A stretch of DNA of 64,000 nt from Massilia aurea (GCF_014200505.1 NZ_JACHBX010000001.1:124001-188000); one strand, 5' to 3'; positions 26,301 to 36,433 are shown, counted from the stretch's first letter. Numbers and translations are program-made. Notes: generated by a model from the sequence alone, not told the origin.

Positions 26301-26332
26301 TGAGAATGATGATGATAACGATTCTCATTACT
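26301..26332 (+). promoter_or_regulatory. Fur box upstream of TonB-dependent receptor
   Basis: The run GATAACGATTCTCATTACT at 26314-26332 matches 14 of 19 positions of the classical Fur consensus, and a perfect 7-bp inverted repeat TGAGAAT...ATTCTCA (26301-26307 and 26321-26327) spans it. It is about 40 bp before the receptor ATG, suggesting iron repression. Also lies in the flagellin upstream region. Confidence 0.75.
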
Positions 26333-26369
26333 GATAGAATGCGGTTTTTCCAAGTCTTTCCCTGCCAAC

Positions 26370-28577
26370 ATGAATCCACAGCACCACTCGTCGTCGTTCG
26401 CCACAGCCCCCCATAAACACTCGCTGCTTGCGCGCCTTGTCAGGAGCGCATTGGGCGGCGCCGTTGCGTCGGCACCGATCCTGTTGCTGCCGCTGGCAGC
26501 CAGTGCCCAGGACATGGGGCCAGCCGCGGTCGAGCAGGTCGTCATCACCGGCGCCAAGGTGCAAGCCGATCCTGCCTATGCGGGCGGCCAGATCGGGCGC
26601 AGCGGCGGCCTGGGCGTCCTGGGCGAGGCGGACATCATGAAGACGCCGTTCTCTACAACCAACTATACGTCGCAGATCCTCGAAGACCAGCAGGTGCGCA
26701 CGCTGGCCGATGTCGTCGTCAATGAAGCGTCGGTGCGTGTGATGACGTCGACCGGCGGTTTCAGCGAAGACTTCCAGATCCGCGGCTTCAATGTCACCAG
26801 CGGCGACGTCGGCCTGAACGGCCTGTACGGCCTGTCGTCGTCGAACCGCATGCCGGCCGCCATCATGGAGCGCGTCGAAGTGCTCAAGGGTCCGGGCACG
26901 CTGATGTATGGCATCAGCCCGAACGGCAGCGTCGGCGGCAACATCAACATCGTCACCAAGCGCGCCGGCGACCAGCCACTGACGCGCGTGACGGCCACCT
27001 ATGAAAGCCAGGCGCTGTTTGGCACCCACGTCGACGTCGGCCGCCGCTTTGGCGACAACGGCGCCTGGGGCGTGCGCGTCAATGGCGTGATCCGCGGCGG
27101 CGACACCAATATCGACGACGGCGAGCAGGAGGTCGGCCTGGCCGCGATCGCGCTCGATTACCGCTCGCCGAAACTGCGCTGGACCCTGGACAGCTACGGC
27201 CAGCAAGAAAAGACCGACAACTTCCGCGCGCAGAACAGCTTCCGGCCCGACATCGCGTCGATCCCGGCGCCACCGTCGGGCCACCGCGCCGTGTACCGCG
27301 GCGCCGACCTCGAGTTCCGCGATGCGACGATCGCCTCGCGCCTCGAATACGACGTGTCGAAAGAATTGATGGTCTATGCGACGGCCGGCTACCATTACGG
27401 CGCCAGCGAGCAGGACTTCCCGACGGCGCGCGCACTGAACGCGGTCGACGCCGCCGGCAACTTCCGCCTGACCAACGCCTGGTACGACGCCTATGGGCGC
27501 AGCAAGACCGGCGAAGTCGGCGCCCGCCTGAGCCTGGATACGGCCGGCATCAAGCATTTCATCACCGCCTCGGTCTCGCGCCTGGATAGCGAAGCGGGCA
27601 GCTTCTACCTGTCGGCCGCGCCAAGCTCGTCGCAGCTGTCGAACATCTACAACCCGGTCGCGATCATGCCGATGATGGGCGAGCGCCTGGCGCCGACCAA
27701 GACGTCGGAAACCGAGCTGTCGAGCTTCTCGCTGACCGACACACTGACATTCCTGGACGGTCGCGTCCTGTTCACCGGCGGCTTGCGCAAGCAAAAGGTA
27801 TCGCTCGACAACCTGGCGCCAAGCGGCGCGGTGACAACGTCGTACAGCGAAAGCGCCGTCTCGCCGCTGGCTGGGCTGGTCGTCATGCCGATGGAAAACG
27901 TGTCGCTGTATGCCAACTTCACGTCGGGCTTGAGCCGCGGCAGCACCGCCCCGGCCACGGCCGCGAACGCCGGTGAAGTGTTCGCCCCGTTCAAGTCCAA
28001 GCAATACGAAGTGGGCACGAAAGTCGATACCGGCCGCGTACTGCTCGGCGCCGCCGTGTTCCAGATCGACCGTCCAAACGCCATCACCGACCCGCTGACG
28101 ACGGTCTACAGCCTGGACGGCACGCAGCGCAACCGGGGCCTGGAACTGTCGGCAGTCGGCGAAGCCGCACCGGGCCTGCGCCTGATGACGAGCGCCACGT
28201 TCTACAACGCCAAGCAGCAGCGCACCGCCGGCGGCATCAATGAAGGCAAGAAAGCCACGGGCGTGCCGAAGAACGCATTCAACGCCGGCGTCGACTGGGA
28301 CTTGCCATGGATTAGCGGCTTGAGCCTCAACGCCCGCGCGATCCACACGGCCGAGCTTGCGCAGAATGTCACCAATACCGTGTATATCTCGTCGTGGACG
28401 CGTTTCGACCTCGGCGCGCGTTATCGTACCGAGCTGATGGGCAAGCCGGTCGTACTGCGTGCCAGCGTCGAGAATGCCGGCAACAAGCGCTACTGGCTGT
28501 CGAGCAGCACGCTGGCGACCGTCGGCACGGCAGCGGCGCCGCGCACGGTACTTCTGTCGGCGCAGGTCGACTTCTAA
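26370..28577 (+). CDS. TonB-dependent siderophore receptor
   Basis: The 735-residue outer-membrane protein has a signal peptide (~47 residues, long, ending SAQ), a TonB-box-like 'VEQVVITG', plug domain with 'MERVEVLKGPGTLMYGISPNGSVGGNINIVTKRA' and 22-strand barrel repeats finishing with 'RTVLLSAQVDF' (aromatic terminal residue). Family: FhuE/FpvA-like receptors. Ligand is not predictable by eye. A Fur box precedes it and a terminator follows, so it is monocistronic and probably iron-repressed. Confidence 0.92.
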   Translation: MNPQHHSSSFATAPHKHSLLARLVRSALGGAVASAPILLLPLAASAQDMGPAAVEQVVITGAKVQADPAYAGGQIGRSGGLGVLGEADIMKTPFSTTNYTSQILEDQQVRTLADVVVNEASVRVMTSTGGFSEDFQIRGFNVTSGDVGLNGLYGLSSSNRMPAAIMERVEVLKGPGTLMYGISPNGSVGGNINIVTKRAGDQPLTRVTATYESQALFGTHVDVGRRFGDNGAWGVRVNGVIRGGDTNIDDGEQEVGLAAIALDYRSPKLRWTLDSYGQQEKTDNFRAQNSFRPDIASIPAPPSGHRAVYRGADLEFRDATIASRLEYDVSKELMVYATAGYHYGASEQDFPTARALNAVDAAGNFRLTNAWYDAYGRSKTGEVGARLSLDTAGIKHFITASVSRLDSEAGSFYLSAAPSSSQLSNIYNPVAIMPMMGERLAPTKTSETELSSFSLTDTLTFLDGRVLFTGGLRKQKVSLDNLAPSGAVTTSYSESAVSPLAGLVVMPMENVSLYANFTSGLSRGSTAPATAANAGEVFAPFKSKQYEVGTKVDTGRVLLGAAVFQIDRPNAITDPLTTVYSLDGTQRNRGLELSAVGEAAPGLRLMTSATFYNAKQQRTAGGINEGKKATGVPKNAFNAGVDWDLPWISGLSLNARAIHTAELAQNVTNTVYISSWTRFDLGARYRTELMGKPVVLRASVENAGNKRYWLSSSTLATVGTAAAPRTVLLSAQVDF

Positions 28578-28597
28578 GTCATACTGCGATGTCGTCC

Positions 28598-28640
28598 GGG
28601 ACCTGCCTGCATGGGAATGCGAGCAGGTCCCGTGCTTTTT
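28598..28640 (+). terminator. Rho-independent terminator after the TonB-dependent receptor
   Basis: GGGACCTGC (28598-28606) pairs with GCAGGTCCC (28623-28631), followed by GTGCTTTTT. Confidence 0.85.
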
Positions 28641-28765
28641 GACGGCGCTGGTGCGAGTCAAAAGATTCGGAACAAAATTTGTTTCAAGCGTTGTTTTGCG
28701 GTAACTGAATCGCGTGTATTCTGTTGCTCTAGGGTATAGTTCCTCTCATATTCTGCGAACATGTG

Positions 28766-28993
28766 ATGAAACTTATAACCTTTGAAATCAGTGATCGTTC
28801 CCTTGCGATCACTACAGTGAAAAAAGCTGAAGAGCAATGGGACTGTGTGATATCGGCGTCCAGCCACGCCGGTGATGGCGCGATGTCAGCCATCGTCCAG
28901 CAACAGATCAAGTTCGACGGCGCTTATTGCGCCGATCTGGTGCTGGAGAAGGCGGTGGATTTTAGTGGGGCGTTCCTGCAGTTGATGATGTAG
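28766..28993 (+). CDS. Small hypothetical protein (75 aa)
   Basis: I do not recognise this protein. It begins MKLITFEISDRSLAI with no signal peptide or membrane segment. Base composition is lower in GC than neighbours, like the patch that follows. It may be a real small gene of foreign origin or chance; no strong ribosome site (a GTG codon directly precedes the ATG). Confidence 0.4.
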   Translation: MKLITFEISDRSLAITTVKKAEEQWDCVISASSHAGDGAMSAIVQQQIKFDGAYCADLVLEKAVDFSGAFLQLMM

Positions 28994-29450
28994 GGGGGGT
29001 GGGCTGGCGCGCGACATAGTCGGTGCCTGCAACGCCCTGCTCATGTGGAACAACATCGGCGGCCAGGAAGTGCCCGCCTCACGCGCTTTCTCCAGGCCGA
29101 GCGTGTTTGCTCGGTGAAGGCGCGTTACTGTGGGTTGCGCATTCAAGGGACATGAGCGCTCTTGTCGCCAGGTTGTGTCATCTCTCAATAGAAGCCATGC
29201 CGCTCGTCGCCATCGAGGTAATGCTTCCTATATCCGCAGATGCTGTAATAACCGAGTTCGAGGTCATCGGATGAGACCCACTCATGGCGCGGGTTCAACC
29301 AATTTAACAGTACTCGAAAATTTTTTTTCTTAAATACTAGATCGAGCTAGGTCGTGAAATTGGCCACACGGAGAGTACGCTTTGTGGGGCGTAACTTTCA
29401 GCATAGTTTCTTCAAAATCGTGCTTTTCCCCATAGACTCACCCTCATGCA
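28994..29450. other. 457-bp gap without a convincing gene
   Basis: Mixed-composition stretch with an AT-rich run near 29305-29340. Short ORFs on both strands have no recognisable features. I see nothing functional here beyond a possible promoter-like AT tract. Confidence 0.4.
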
Positions 29451-30173
29451 TCATGGGGGTATGCCGATTCCACCTATGCCTTGCTCACCTAGCGTCGGGT
29501 CAGTATCTGGCTTGTAACCGACTGCACCTGCGGGGTGCTGCAGAAGATCGGCGAAGCGGGCCATTGTGCGAACCAGCTTAGCAATCTCTAAGTAAGAAAC
29601 ATTCGAGGTTAGCGATACTAGTCCATCGTTTGTAAGCCACATCGGAATGCAATGTTCTTCTTTGGCAGCCCGGCCAAGATGCTTTACGTCATTCGACAGT
29701 AAGCAAAATCTTTCCTCTTCGCTCCCATCGCCAGTTGTATATGCCTTCTCTGGTTTGGCGAAGAGATTGAAGGCATCAATAAATAGGTGAATGTTATGCA
29801 CGCAAGTCTCCCATTCTCCAACAAGGGCGAAGTATTTCCTGACGCGGGGGTTCAATGGGTTGTTGCCAAGTAAATATTCGCACGAAGCCTGTCTGGCTTC
29901 GTGGTATGCCGCGAACCCAAGCTGAGCCCTCAGGATCGCCGTAACTAAATGAATTCGTCCTCGTCCTGAATAGCGTACCCCAGTAGCGCTGCTCAAGAAA
30001 TGGTTGGACATCCAGTACGTTGACTGATCGAATTCTGAGGAGAGATCTGGAATATTCGCTTCGGTGAACCTGGAAATTCCAGGTGCCAACACATCGTCAA
30101 GTAAATCTGGGTTCCATCTGGTCAACAAAGCATCTTCTCCTTGGAGAGCGCTGGAGATCTCCGGCGCTCTCAT
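29451..30173 (-). CDS. Hypothetical protein, 240 aa, low-GC island
   Basis: I do not recognise a family. The product is soluble-looking, with no TM or signal, and contains 'ATGVRYSGRGRIHLVTAILRAQLGFAAYHEARQASCEYLLGNNPLNPRVRKYF' and a Cys-containing middle. Codon use and base content are clearly less GC-rich than flanking flagellar and dusA genes, suggesting horizontal origin. The helical, HEPN/abortive-like look is only an impression. Confidence 0.6.
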   Translation of the reverse strand: MRAPEISSALQGEDALLTRWNPDLLDDVLAPGISRFTEANIPDLSSEFDQSTYWMSNHFLSSATGVRYSGRGRIHLVTAILRAQLGFAAYHEARQASCEYLLGNNPLNPRVRKYFALVGEWETCVHNIHLFIDAFNLFAKPEKAYTTGDGSEEERFCLLSNDVKHLGRAAKEEHCIPMWLTNDGLVSLTSNVSYLEIAKLVRTMARFADLLQHPAGAVGYKPDTDPTLGEQGIGGIGIPP

Positions 30174-30403
30174 TGTAATGCAGATGCAGCTCCTGTAAGC
30201 CGAAGTGACAGATCGCCTAACTTGGGCCGAGGAGGGCCAGCCCCTTGGCGAGCAGCATGACCTCGGCGAAGTGTGTCACGCTAGTAGCAACTCGTTTGCC
30301 ACAACCGATCAGCAGCATGCATGCACCGCAAACAGCTTTGGCTTATGATGGCGCGTTTTCGACAGTATTCATCGCCTGCTCTCAGGCGACCACACCCTCC
30401 AGC

Positions 30404-31429
30404 ATGAGCACTTCTTCGACCATTCCGGCTGCCACGGCCATCGTCCCGCCATCTCGCCGCCTGTCCGTTGCACCCATGATGGATTGGACCGACCGCCACT
30501 GCCGCGTCTTCCATCGGCAGATCACCCGCCACACCTGGCTCTACACCGAGATGGTCAACACCGGCGCGCTGGTCTATGGCGACGCCGAGCGTCATTTGCG
30601 CTTCGACGACATCGAGCATCCCATCGCGCTGCAACTGGGCGGCAGCGACCCGGGCGATCTGGCCAAGAGCGCGAAGCTTGGCGAGCAGTGGAGCTACGAC
30701 GAGATCAACCTGAACTGCGGCTGTCCCTCCGAGCGCGTGCAGAAGGGCTCGTTTGGCGCCTGCCTGATGAACGAGCCGCAACTGGTGGCCGACTGCGTCA
30801 AGGCGATGCGAGACGCCGTCTCGATCGACGTCACCGTCAAGCACCGCATCGGCATCGATCACAATGAAGAATACGGCTTCGTGCGCGACTTCATCGGCAC
30901 GGTCGCCGATGCCGGTTGCAAAACGTTCATCGTCCACGCCCGCAATGCGATCCTGAAAGGCCTGTCGCCGAAGGAAAATCGCGAGATCCCGCCACTGCGC
31001 TACGCCGTGGCCTATGAACTCAAGCGCGAGTTTCCGGATCTGGAAATTATCATCAACGGCGGCATCAAGAGCGACGACGAGATCGCGCTGCACCTGCAGC
31101 ACGTCGACGGCGTCATGCTCGGGCGCGAGGCTTACCACAACCCGTGGACGATGGCGGACTGGGACGCCCGTTTCTACAATGCCCCCGGCGCACCGCGCAC
31201 AAGGATCGACGTGCTCGAGGCGATGATCCCATACATCGAAGCGCAGCTGCGCCATTACGGTCCGCTGGGCTTGAAACTGAACAGCATCACGCGCCACATG
31301 CTGGGCCTGATGCAGGGTTTGCCGGGCGCACGCGCCTTCCGCCAGACGCTGTCGGACTCGAAGCAGCTGGCGCTGGGCGATGCACGCCTGTTGCTGGCCG
31401 CAGCTGCCCGGATGCCAGCAACCGCATAA
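30404..31429 (+). CDS. dusA: tRNA-dihydrouridine(20/20a) synthase DusA
   Basis: Dus enzymes reduce uridine in tRNA D-loops with FMN/NADPH. The 341-residue product has 'LSVAPMMDWTDRHCRVFHRQI', 'YTEMV', 'ALQLGGSDP', the catalytic-Cys motif 'EINLNCGCPSERV' and 'GVMLGREAYHNPW', the DusA subfamily pattern. Chosen start at MSTSSTIP; 52 upstream residues in frame have no family likeness. Monocistronic, followed by a terminator. Confidence 0.93.
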   Translation: MSTSSTIPAATAIVPPSRRLSVAPMMDWTDRHCRVFHRQITRHTWLYTEMVNTGALVYGDAERHLRFDDIEHPIALQLGGSDPGDLAKSAKLGEQWSYDEINLNCGCPSERVQKGSFGACLMNEPQLVADCVKAMRDAVSIDVTVKHRIGIDHNEEYGFVRDFIGTVADAGCKTFIVHARNAILKGLSPKENREIPPLRYAVAYELKREFPDLEIIINGGIKSDDEIALHLQHVDGVMLGREAYHNPWTMADWDARFYNAPGAPRTRIDVLEAMIPYIEAQLRHYGPLGLKLNSITRHMLGLMQGLPGARAFRQTLSDSKQLALGDARLLLAAAARMPATA

Positions 31430-31445
31430 GCACACACCGCTGACA

Positions 31446-31473
31446 AAAAGCGTGCCTCGGCACGCTTTTTTTT
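31446..31473 (+). terminator. Rho-independent terminator after dusA
   Basis: AAGCGTGC-CTCG-GCACGCTT followed by eight T residues; near-perfect stem, immediately downstream of the dusA stop. Confidence 0.9.
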
Positions 31474-31785
31474 CGTCTGTCGACAAAGCGAGACATTTCC
31501 GTACCGAAACTATCTTGAGACTTCAAATTTGCTTGCCGAAGGGCAACCTCAGTTACATAATGTTTCCCTGTTCCATTTCTTGAACACCATCAACTCTGTT
31601 GTTGCGGTGAAACAATTCATTCGAGAAAGAGATTTTCTCTCAGGTTGGAGAAATCTTGATTTATCCTTTAGGAAATAGCTGAAAACTATAAGAAACATAG
31701 ATTTCACTTGCGCATCGTACGGCGTATCGCGGGACGCGATCTCTACCGGACGAGTTTCGATCAATAAGTTACAGGGAAAACACGA

Positions 31786-33588
31786 ATGAATTTGAACAAC
31801 ATGAAGGTCGGCACCCGTCTGGCCCTCGGTTTCGCACTGGTTCTGGTACTGCTGGTCGCAGTCGCGGTGGTCGGCATCCTGCGCATGGCGCAGATCCAGG
31901 ATCGCCTTGATCACGTGGTGAGCGTCAGCAATGTATCGACCGGGCTCGTGGTCGAGATGCGCAACAACGTCAGCGATCGCCTCGCTTCGCTGCGCGTGCT
32001 GACCCTGATGACCGACCCGGCCGACATGGAACCGGAAATCGTCAAATTCAAGGAACAAACCGCCAAGTACGGTGCGGCCCAGGCCAAGCTGGCTGCGTTG
32101 TTTGCAACCTATGCCAACGGCCAGGAAAAGACGCTGCTGAACCAGATCAAGGAGCACGAAGCGACCGCGATGCCGGCCATCGCCCGTGCAACCGAACTGT
32201 ATCTGGCCGCAAATGCAATGGACGCCACCCGCGTGATGATCCGTGAAGTGCGTCCGGTGCAGCGCAAGTGGACCGACGCCCTGAACGCGCTGTCGGCCCT
32301 GGAAGACAAACAGAATGCCCAGAGCAAGGCCGATGCCGAAACGGCATTCGCCAATGCCCGTAACTTCATGCTGATCCTGCTGGTCCTGGCGGTTGTCATG
32401 GGGATCGTCGCTGCCGTGGCAATCACCCGCAGCCTGCTCAAGCAGCTCGGCGGCGAGCCAGCCTACACGGCGAAGATCGCCGGCAGCATCGCCCATGGCG
32501 ACCTGTCGATCGCCATCGACACGAAGGCGTCGGACCGCGGCAGCCTGCTGGTCGAGATGAAAGAAATGCGCAACAGCCTGGTCGGTATCGTCGAGCAAGT
32601 GCGTCGCGGTACGGAAACCATCGGCACCGCCTCGCGTGAAATCGCCGCCGGCAATATCGATCTGTCTTCGCGTACCGAACTGCAGGCAAGCTCGCTGGAA
32701 AAGACCGCCTCGGCGATGGAAGAGCTGACCGCGACCGTGAAACAGAATGCCGACAGTGCCCGCGAAGCCAATGCGCTGGCGGCAACTGCGTCGGACGTGG
32801 CCCGCAAGGGCGGCGATGTGGTCTCGCAAGTGGTCGGCACGATGGGCGAGATCAATACGTCGGCCAACAAGATTTCGGACATCATCGGCGTCATCGACGG
32901 TATCGCGTTCCAGACCAACATCCTGGCGCTGAACGCGGCAGTCGAAGCGGCACGTGCCGGTGAACAGGGCCGTGGCTTTGCGGTCGTGGCATCCGAAGTG
33001 CGCAATCTGGCGCAGCGTTCGGCTGCGGCAGCAAAAGAAATCAAGACGCTGATCGGCGACTCGGTCGAGAAGGTCGAGCGCGGCAGCAAGCTGGTCGGCC
33101 AGGCCGGCGTGACGATGGACGAAGTGGTCTCGAGCGTCAAGCGCGTGACCGACATCATGAGTGAAATCGCCAACGCCAGCGCCGAGCAGAGCGCGGGCAT
33201 CGCCCAGGTCAACACGTCGATCATCGAGATGGACAGCATGACGCAACAAAACGCTGCGCTGGTGGAACAAGCCGCCGCAGCCGCACAGAGTCTGCAGGAC
33301 CAGGCAGGCGAGCTGGCCCGCGTGGTCAGCATCTTCAAGCTGGAAGAGGGCGAAGAGCACCACGTTCCAGTCCAGGCTCAGGCCAAGGCCCCGGCAGCAG
33401 CGCCGGCCGTGACCACCACTGCGGTGGTGGCGCGTCCGGTCGTCAAGCGCCCGGCGCCACCGGCACTGAAAAAGCCGGCTGCAGCATCGGGTGCACCGAA
33501 AAAAGCGGACGAGGCAGTTGCAGCGCCGAAGCCGAATAAAGCCGCCGTCAGCGCCACCGCCAGCGCCGACGAGTGGGAAGAGTTCTGA
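31786..33588 (+). CDS. Methyl-accepting chemotaxis protein with C-terminal CheR-tether-like motif
   Basis: The 600-residue receptor has TM1 (~12-32), a periplasmic four-helix-bundle sensor (~33-190, 4HB_MCP type), TM2 (~193-213), HAMP and a full signalling domain with the hairpin tip ('[55 protein letters not shown]'). A Pro/Ala/Lys-rich linker leads to a last five residues EWEEF, which fits the xWxxF pentapeptide that recruits CheR/CheB. The AT-rich 350-bp upstream region contains a hairpin (GAGAAAGAGATTTTCTCTC, ~31622) but no clear FliA promoter. Confidence 0.95.
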   Translation: MNLNNMKVGTRLALGFALVLVLLVAVAVVGILRMAQIQDRLDHVVSVSNVSTGLVVEMRNNVSDRLASLRVLTLMTDPADMEPEIVKFKEQTAKYGAAQAKLAALFATYANGQEKTLLNQIKEHEATAMPAIARATELYLAANAMDATRVMIREVRPVQRKWTDALNALSALEDKQNAQSKADAETAFANARNFMLILLVLAVVMGIVAAVAITRSLLKQLGGEPAYTAKIAGSIAHGDLSIAIDTKASDRGSLLVEMKEMRNSLVGIVEQVRRGTETIGTASREIAAGNIDLSSRTELQASSLEKTASAMEELTATVKQNADSAREANALAATASDVARKGGDVVSQVVGTMGEINTSANKISDIIGVIDGIAFQTNILALNAAVEAARAGEQGRGFAVVASEVRNLAQRSAAAAKEIKTLIGDSVEKVERGSKLVGQAGVTMDEVVSSVKRVTDIMSEIANASAEQSAGIAQVNTSIIEMDSMTQQNAALVEQAAAAAQSLQDQAGELARVVSIFKLEEGEEHHVPVQAQAKAPAAAPAVTTTAVVARPVVKRPAPPALKKPAAASGAPKKADEAVAAPKPNKAAVSATASADEWEEF

Positions 33589-33677
33589 TTTTTTAAGTAG
33601 TCGACCAGCGCCGGCCCGCCGTGCGGCGCACACCAAGACCATTGCCGTTCAATTCAAAAACCTTAAGTGGGGAAACC

Positions 33678-34022
33678 ATGAAAAACCTGTCCGCCAAACT
33701 GTTCGTTGCACTGACCCTGACCGCCGCTGCCGGCGCGAGCTTCGCCGCTGAGACCTCGGCCCAGTTCGATCCAAAGAAATGCAGCATCGAGTACCCGAAG
33801 GCGTCGCTGATGAATGAAGAGCAGGGCACGACCACTGCGTCGTTCCTGGTCACCGCGGACGGCACCGTGACCGAATCGAAGATCGACAAGTCGAGCGGCT
33901 TCAAGAACCTGGACCGCGCGCTGGTCAAGGGCCTGACCTCGTGCAAGTTCAAGCCGGGCACCAAGGACGGCGCACCAGCACAGACCTGGACCAAGATCGA
34001 CTACGCCTTCAAGCTGGACTGA
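33678..34022 (+). CDS. Secreted TonB C-terminal-domain protein without membrane anchor
   Basis: The 114-residue product starts with a signal peptide (MKNLSAKLFVALTLTAAAG, cleavage after FA-AE) and is otherwise a single TonB_C-like domain: 'YPKASLMNEEQGTTTASFLVTADGTVTESKIDKSSGFKNLDRALVKGLTSCKFKPG'. A Cys pair (CSIEYP...TSCKF) could form a disulfide. Unlike TonB there is no TM or Pro-rich spacer, so it is probably a periplasmic binding module rather than an energy transducer. Start at MKNLS follows a GGGG. Confidence 0.85.
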   Translation: MKNLSAKLFVALTLTAAAGASFAAETSAQFDPKKCSIEYPKASLMNEEQGTTTASFLVTADGTVTESKIDKSSGFKNLDRALVKGLTSCKFKPGTKDGAPAQTWTKIDYAFKLD

Positions 34023-34049
34023 TCCACGTTCCCTGTACGCTCTCTTTCA

Positions 34050-34076
34050 CGCAGCCGGCGCCATGTGCCGGCTGCG
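34050..34076 (+). terminator. Strong hairpin after the TonB_C gene
   Basis: CGCAGCCGGC-GCCATGT-GCCGGCTGCG, a perfect 10-bp stem 28 bp past the stop. The following T run is weak, so termination efficiency is uncertain. Confidence 0.6.
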
Positions 34077-34256
34077 TCGTTGTATCCCTCCGCAGCACCG
34101 CCTCCCGCGTCATTTCCGCTCCGCACTAAACAATCTTGGTTGTTACAAGATTGTTGCCATATGTTACTGCTGTAATCACTTGGTTCAATTCCGCTTTTTA
34201 ACGGATGCGCCCGGTATATTGAAGTCATACAAACAGCAACCGAAACGGAGCACACC

Positions 34257-34682
34257 ATGAAAACTTTCCTCTCTACCGCCACCGCTGCTGCTGCCGCGCT
34301 CCTGATCGGCACCTCGGCTTTCGCACCGGTACAAGCCCAGCCGCATCATCAGCGCGCCGACGTCATCATCATCAAGAAAGCGCCGCCAGCGCTGCGCCGC
34401 GAAGCCGTGCCGAACGCGCGCCGTGGTTTCGACTGGGTGCCGGGTTACTGGAACTGGAACGGTCGTCGCCACGATTGGGTGGGCGGCCATTGGGAAAAGG
34501 TCCGCCCGGGTTACGCCTATCAGCGCGCAGAATGGCGTCAGGACCGCAATGGCTGGCACCTCGACCGTGGCGGCTGGCGTCAGGAAGTGCGCGGCCGTGA
34601 CAACGGTCCACGCGGCGACCGCGATCGCGACGGCGTCCCGAACCGCCACGACAACCGCCCGAACAATCCGAACCGCTACTAA
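34257..34682 (+). CDS. Secreted WXXGXW (YXWXXGXW) repeat protein
   Basis: The 141-residue protein has a signal peptide ([20 protein letters not shown]) and a motif-rich middle: '[50 protein letters not shown]', the YXWXXGXW repeat family (PF12779-like), then a charged [15 protein letters not shown] tail. It is a small basic periplasmic/outer-surface protein of unknown function, common in beta-proteobacteria. Confidence 0.9.
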   Translation: MKTFLSTATAAAAALLIGTSAFAPVQAQPHHQRADVIIIKKAPPALRREAVPNARRGFDWVPGYWNWNGRRHDWVGGHWEKVRPGYAYQRAEWRQDRNGWHLDRGGWRQEVRGRDNGPRGDRDRDGVPNRHDNRPNNPNRY

Positions 34683-34713
34683 TGAAGCAGGCAGCGGCAG
34701 CACACCGCAAGAT

Positions 34714-36294
34714 TCAAGCGGCTGTGCCGTCGCCGCCGCAGACCTGGTTACGGCCTGACAGCTTGGCCTGGTAGAGCAGGGCGTCGGCACGTTCCACCAG
34801 GCTACTGGCGGCAATGGCCACGCCTTCTCCGGTCGTGCTGGCCACCGTCGATGTGTACACGCCGGCACTGATCGTCACGATGCCGGCGTCATTGCCAGCA
34901 TGCGCGATCTGCAGTGCCATCACCGCGCAGCGGATGCGTTCTGCAACCATTCTGGCACCGGCCGGATCGGTATCCGGCAGCAATGCCACGAATTCCTCAC
35001 CACCATAGCGCGCCGCCAGATCGGCCGGGCGCACCAGGCTGTCCCGCAGCGCCGCTGCAACCTGGCGCAGGCAGGCGTCGCCCGCCACGTGGCCGTAGGT
35101 ATCATTGAAGCGCTTGAAGTAGTCGACGTCGATCAGCACAATCGACAGCGGCAGTCCGCTACGCGCCGCACGTGCATTTTCCAGGGTCATCGCCGCTTCG
35201 AAACGGCGCCGGTTGGCGATGCCGGTCAGGCCATCGTGATCGGCCAGCACGGTCAATGCCCGGTTATGTTCCTGCAGTTGCTCGCGCGCGCCCACCAGTT
35301 CGTTCTGCAGGTGGTCGCGAATCATGATCTGGCGCACCAGCCGCCAGCCAAAGCCCAGCAGCAGCAAGATCGCGACAAACGTGATCGTGGCCTGTGTCAG
35401 CATCGACTGCAGCCATTTCGCGAGGATTTCCTCCTTTGATTGCGCGGTCGCGACAATCAACGGATAGGTGTCGAGGTGGCGGTAACTGTAGAGCCGCTCG
35501 ATGCCGTCGATCTTCGAGCGCCGCATGCCGGAGCCGACCGGCCCCTGGCTCAGGTACATCTGCTGGATCGGGCCGTTGCTGACATCCGTGCCGATCAGCG
35601 ACTCGCTGTGCGGCAGGCGGTAGACCATCGTGCCATCGTCGAGCGTGAGCATGACCACGCCGGCGCGGCCGACGTCGAAGCTTTCGTACAGCGTCGAAAA
35701 ATACGCGATGCGGATGGTGCCGAGCGCCACACCGGCAAAGCTGCCATCGGGATGATCCAGCCGGCGCGACACGGGCAGCACCCAGTCGCCGGTCGACCGG
35801 CTGCGCACCGGTTTGCCGACGTGCACGCCGCGATCCCGGTGTTTCAGGTGATATTGAAAGTATTCGCGGTCGGTATTGTTGTAGGCCAGCGTACGGTCTT
35901 GCGACGTCATCAGCCAGCGGCCGTCGGCGCCGAACACGAACAGCGCATGCAACTCCTCGACCTGCGCGGCCATATTCTTCAGATGCAGCTGCAACCGGGC
36001 ACGTTCAGCGCCGCGGTCGGCCCCATCGGTTTCCACGCGTTCAACCACGCCGGCGAGCACCGTATCGACGACGCGCACAGCGCTCTCGCCCTGCGCCGCG
36101 AGCGCATGCGACATATTGGCCGTGGCCACGGCCACTTCGGCCAGACGCTCCTGGCGCGCGCGCCAGCTATCTGAGATCTGGATCGCCAGTAACAACAGGC
36201 ACAAAGCCACAACGAACAGCACGGCATTGCGCACGGCGGGGCGCTTTTCAGCGGTCAGGCGGGAGATTTCGGGAACGGCACTGGTGTCTGGCAT
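34714..36294 (-). CDS. Membrane diguanylate cyclase with extracytoplasmic double-Cache-like sensor
   Basis: The 526-residue enzyme should make c-di-GMP. TM1 (~22-40), a periplasmic Cache-type sensor (~41-300: 'HALFVFGADGRWLMTSQDRTLAYNNTDREYFQYHLKHRDRGVHVGKPVRSRSTGDWVLPVSRRLD'), TM2 (~303-320) and a GGDEF domain with GGEEF at 431-435. The RxxD inhibitory site RPAD is at 422-425, five residues before the active site, so product feedback is expected. It may link the flagellar genes here to a motile-sessile decision, which is inference. Confidence 0.93.
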   Translation of the reverse strand: MPDTSAVPEISRLTAEKRPAVRNAVLFVVALCLLLLAIQISDSWRARQERLAEVAVATANMSHALAAQGESAVRVVDTVLAGVVERVETDGADRGAERARLQLHLKNMAAQVEELHALFVFGADGRWLMTSQDRTLAYNNTDREYFQYHLKHRDRGVHVGKPVRSRSTGDWVLPVSRRLDHPDGSFAGVALGTIRIAYFSTLYESFDVGRAGVVMLTLDDGTMVYRLPHSESLIGTDVSNGPIQQMYLSQGPVGSGMRRSKIDGIERLYSYRHLDTYPLIVATAQSKEEILAKWLQSMLTQATITFVAILLLLGFGWRLVRQIMIRDHLQNELVGAREQLQEHNRALTVLADHDGLTGIANRRRFEAAMTLENARAARSGLPLSIVLIDVDYFKRFNDTYGHVAGDACLRQVAAALRDSLVRPADLAARYGGEEFVALLPDTDPAGARMVAERIRCAVMALQIAHAGNDAGIVTISAGVYTSTVASTTGEGVAIAASSLVERADALLYQAKLSGRNQVCGGDGTAA

Positions 36295-36433
36295 CGTGGG
36301 ATGGCGAGCCGCTACGAACGCCCAGGGTCGTCAGCTGCAGGGACGCTGATTACTTGTAGAAAACCGACGAATTGTCGCACAGCGCCGCCGCTGCGCCCGA
36401 ATTGTCGCCGCCCTGTTACAACTGCCGGGCAGC

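Noticed and set aside
26328-28661. 777-codon open frame antisense to the TonB-dependent receptor
   Set aside because: GC-rich shadow: the sense frame encodes a full receptor with signal peptide, plug and barrel; the antisense is Arg/Ala/His-rich with no motif.
31549-33642. 697-codon open frame antisense to the MCP
   Set aside because: Same reason; the MCP signalling domain is unmistakable on the plus strand.
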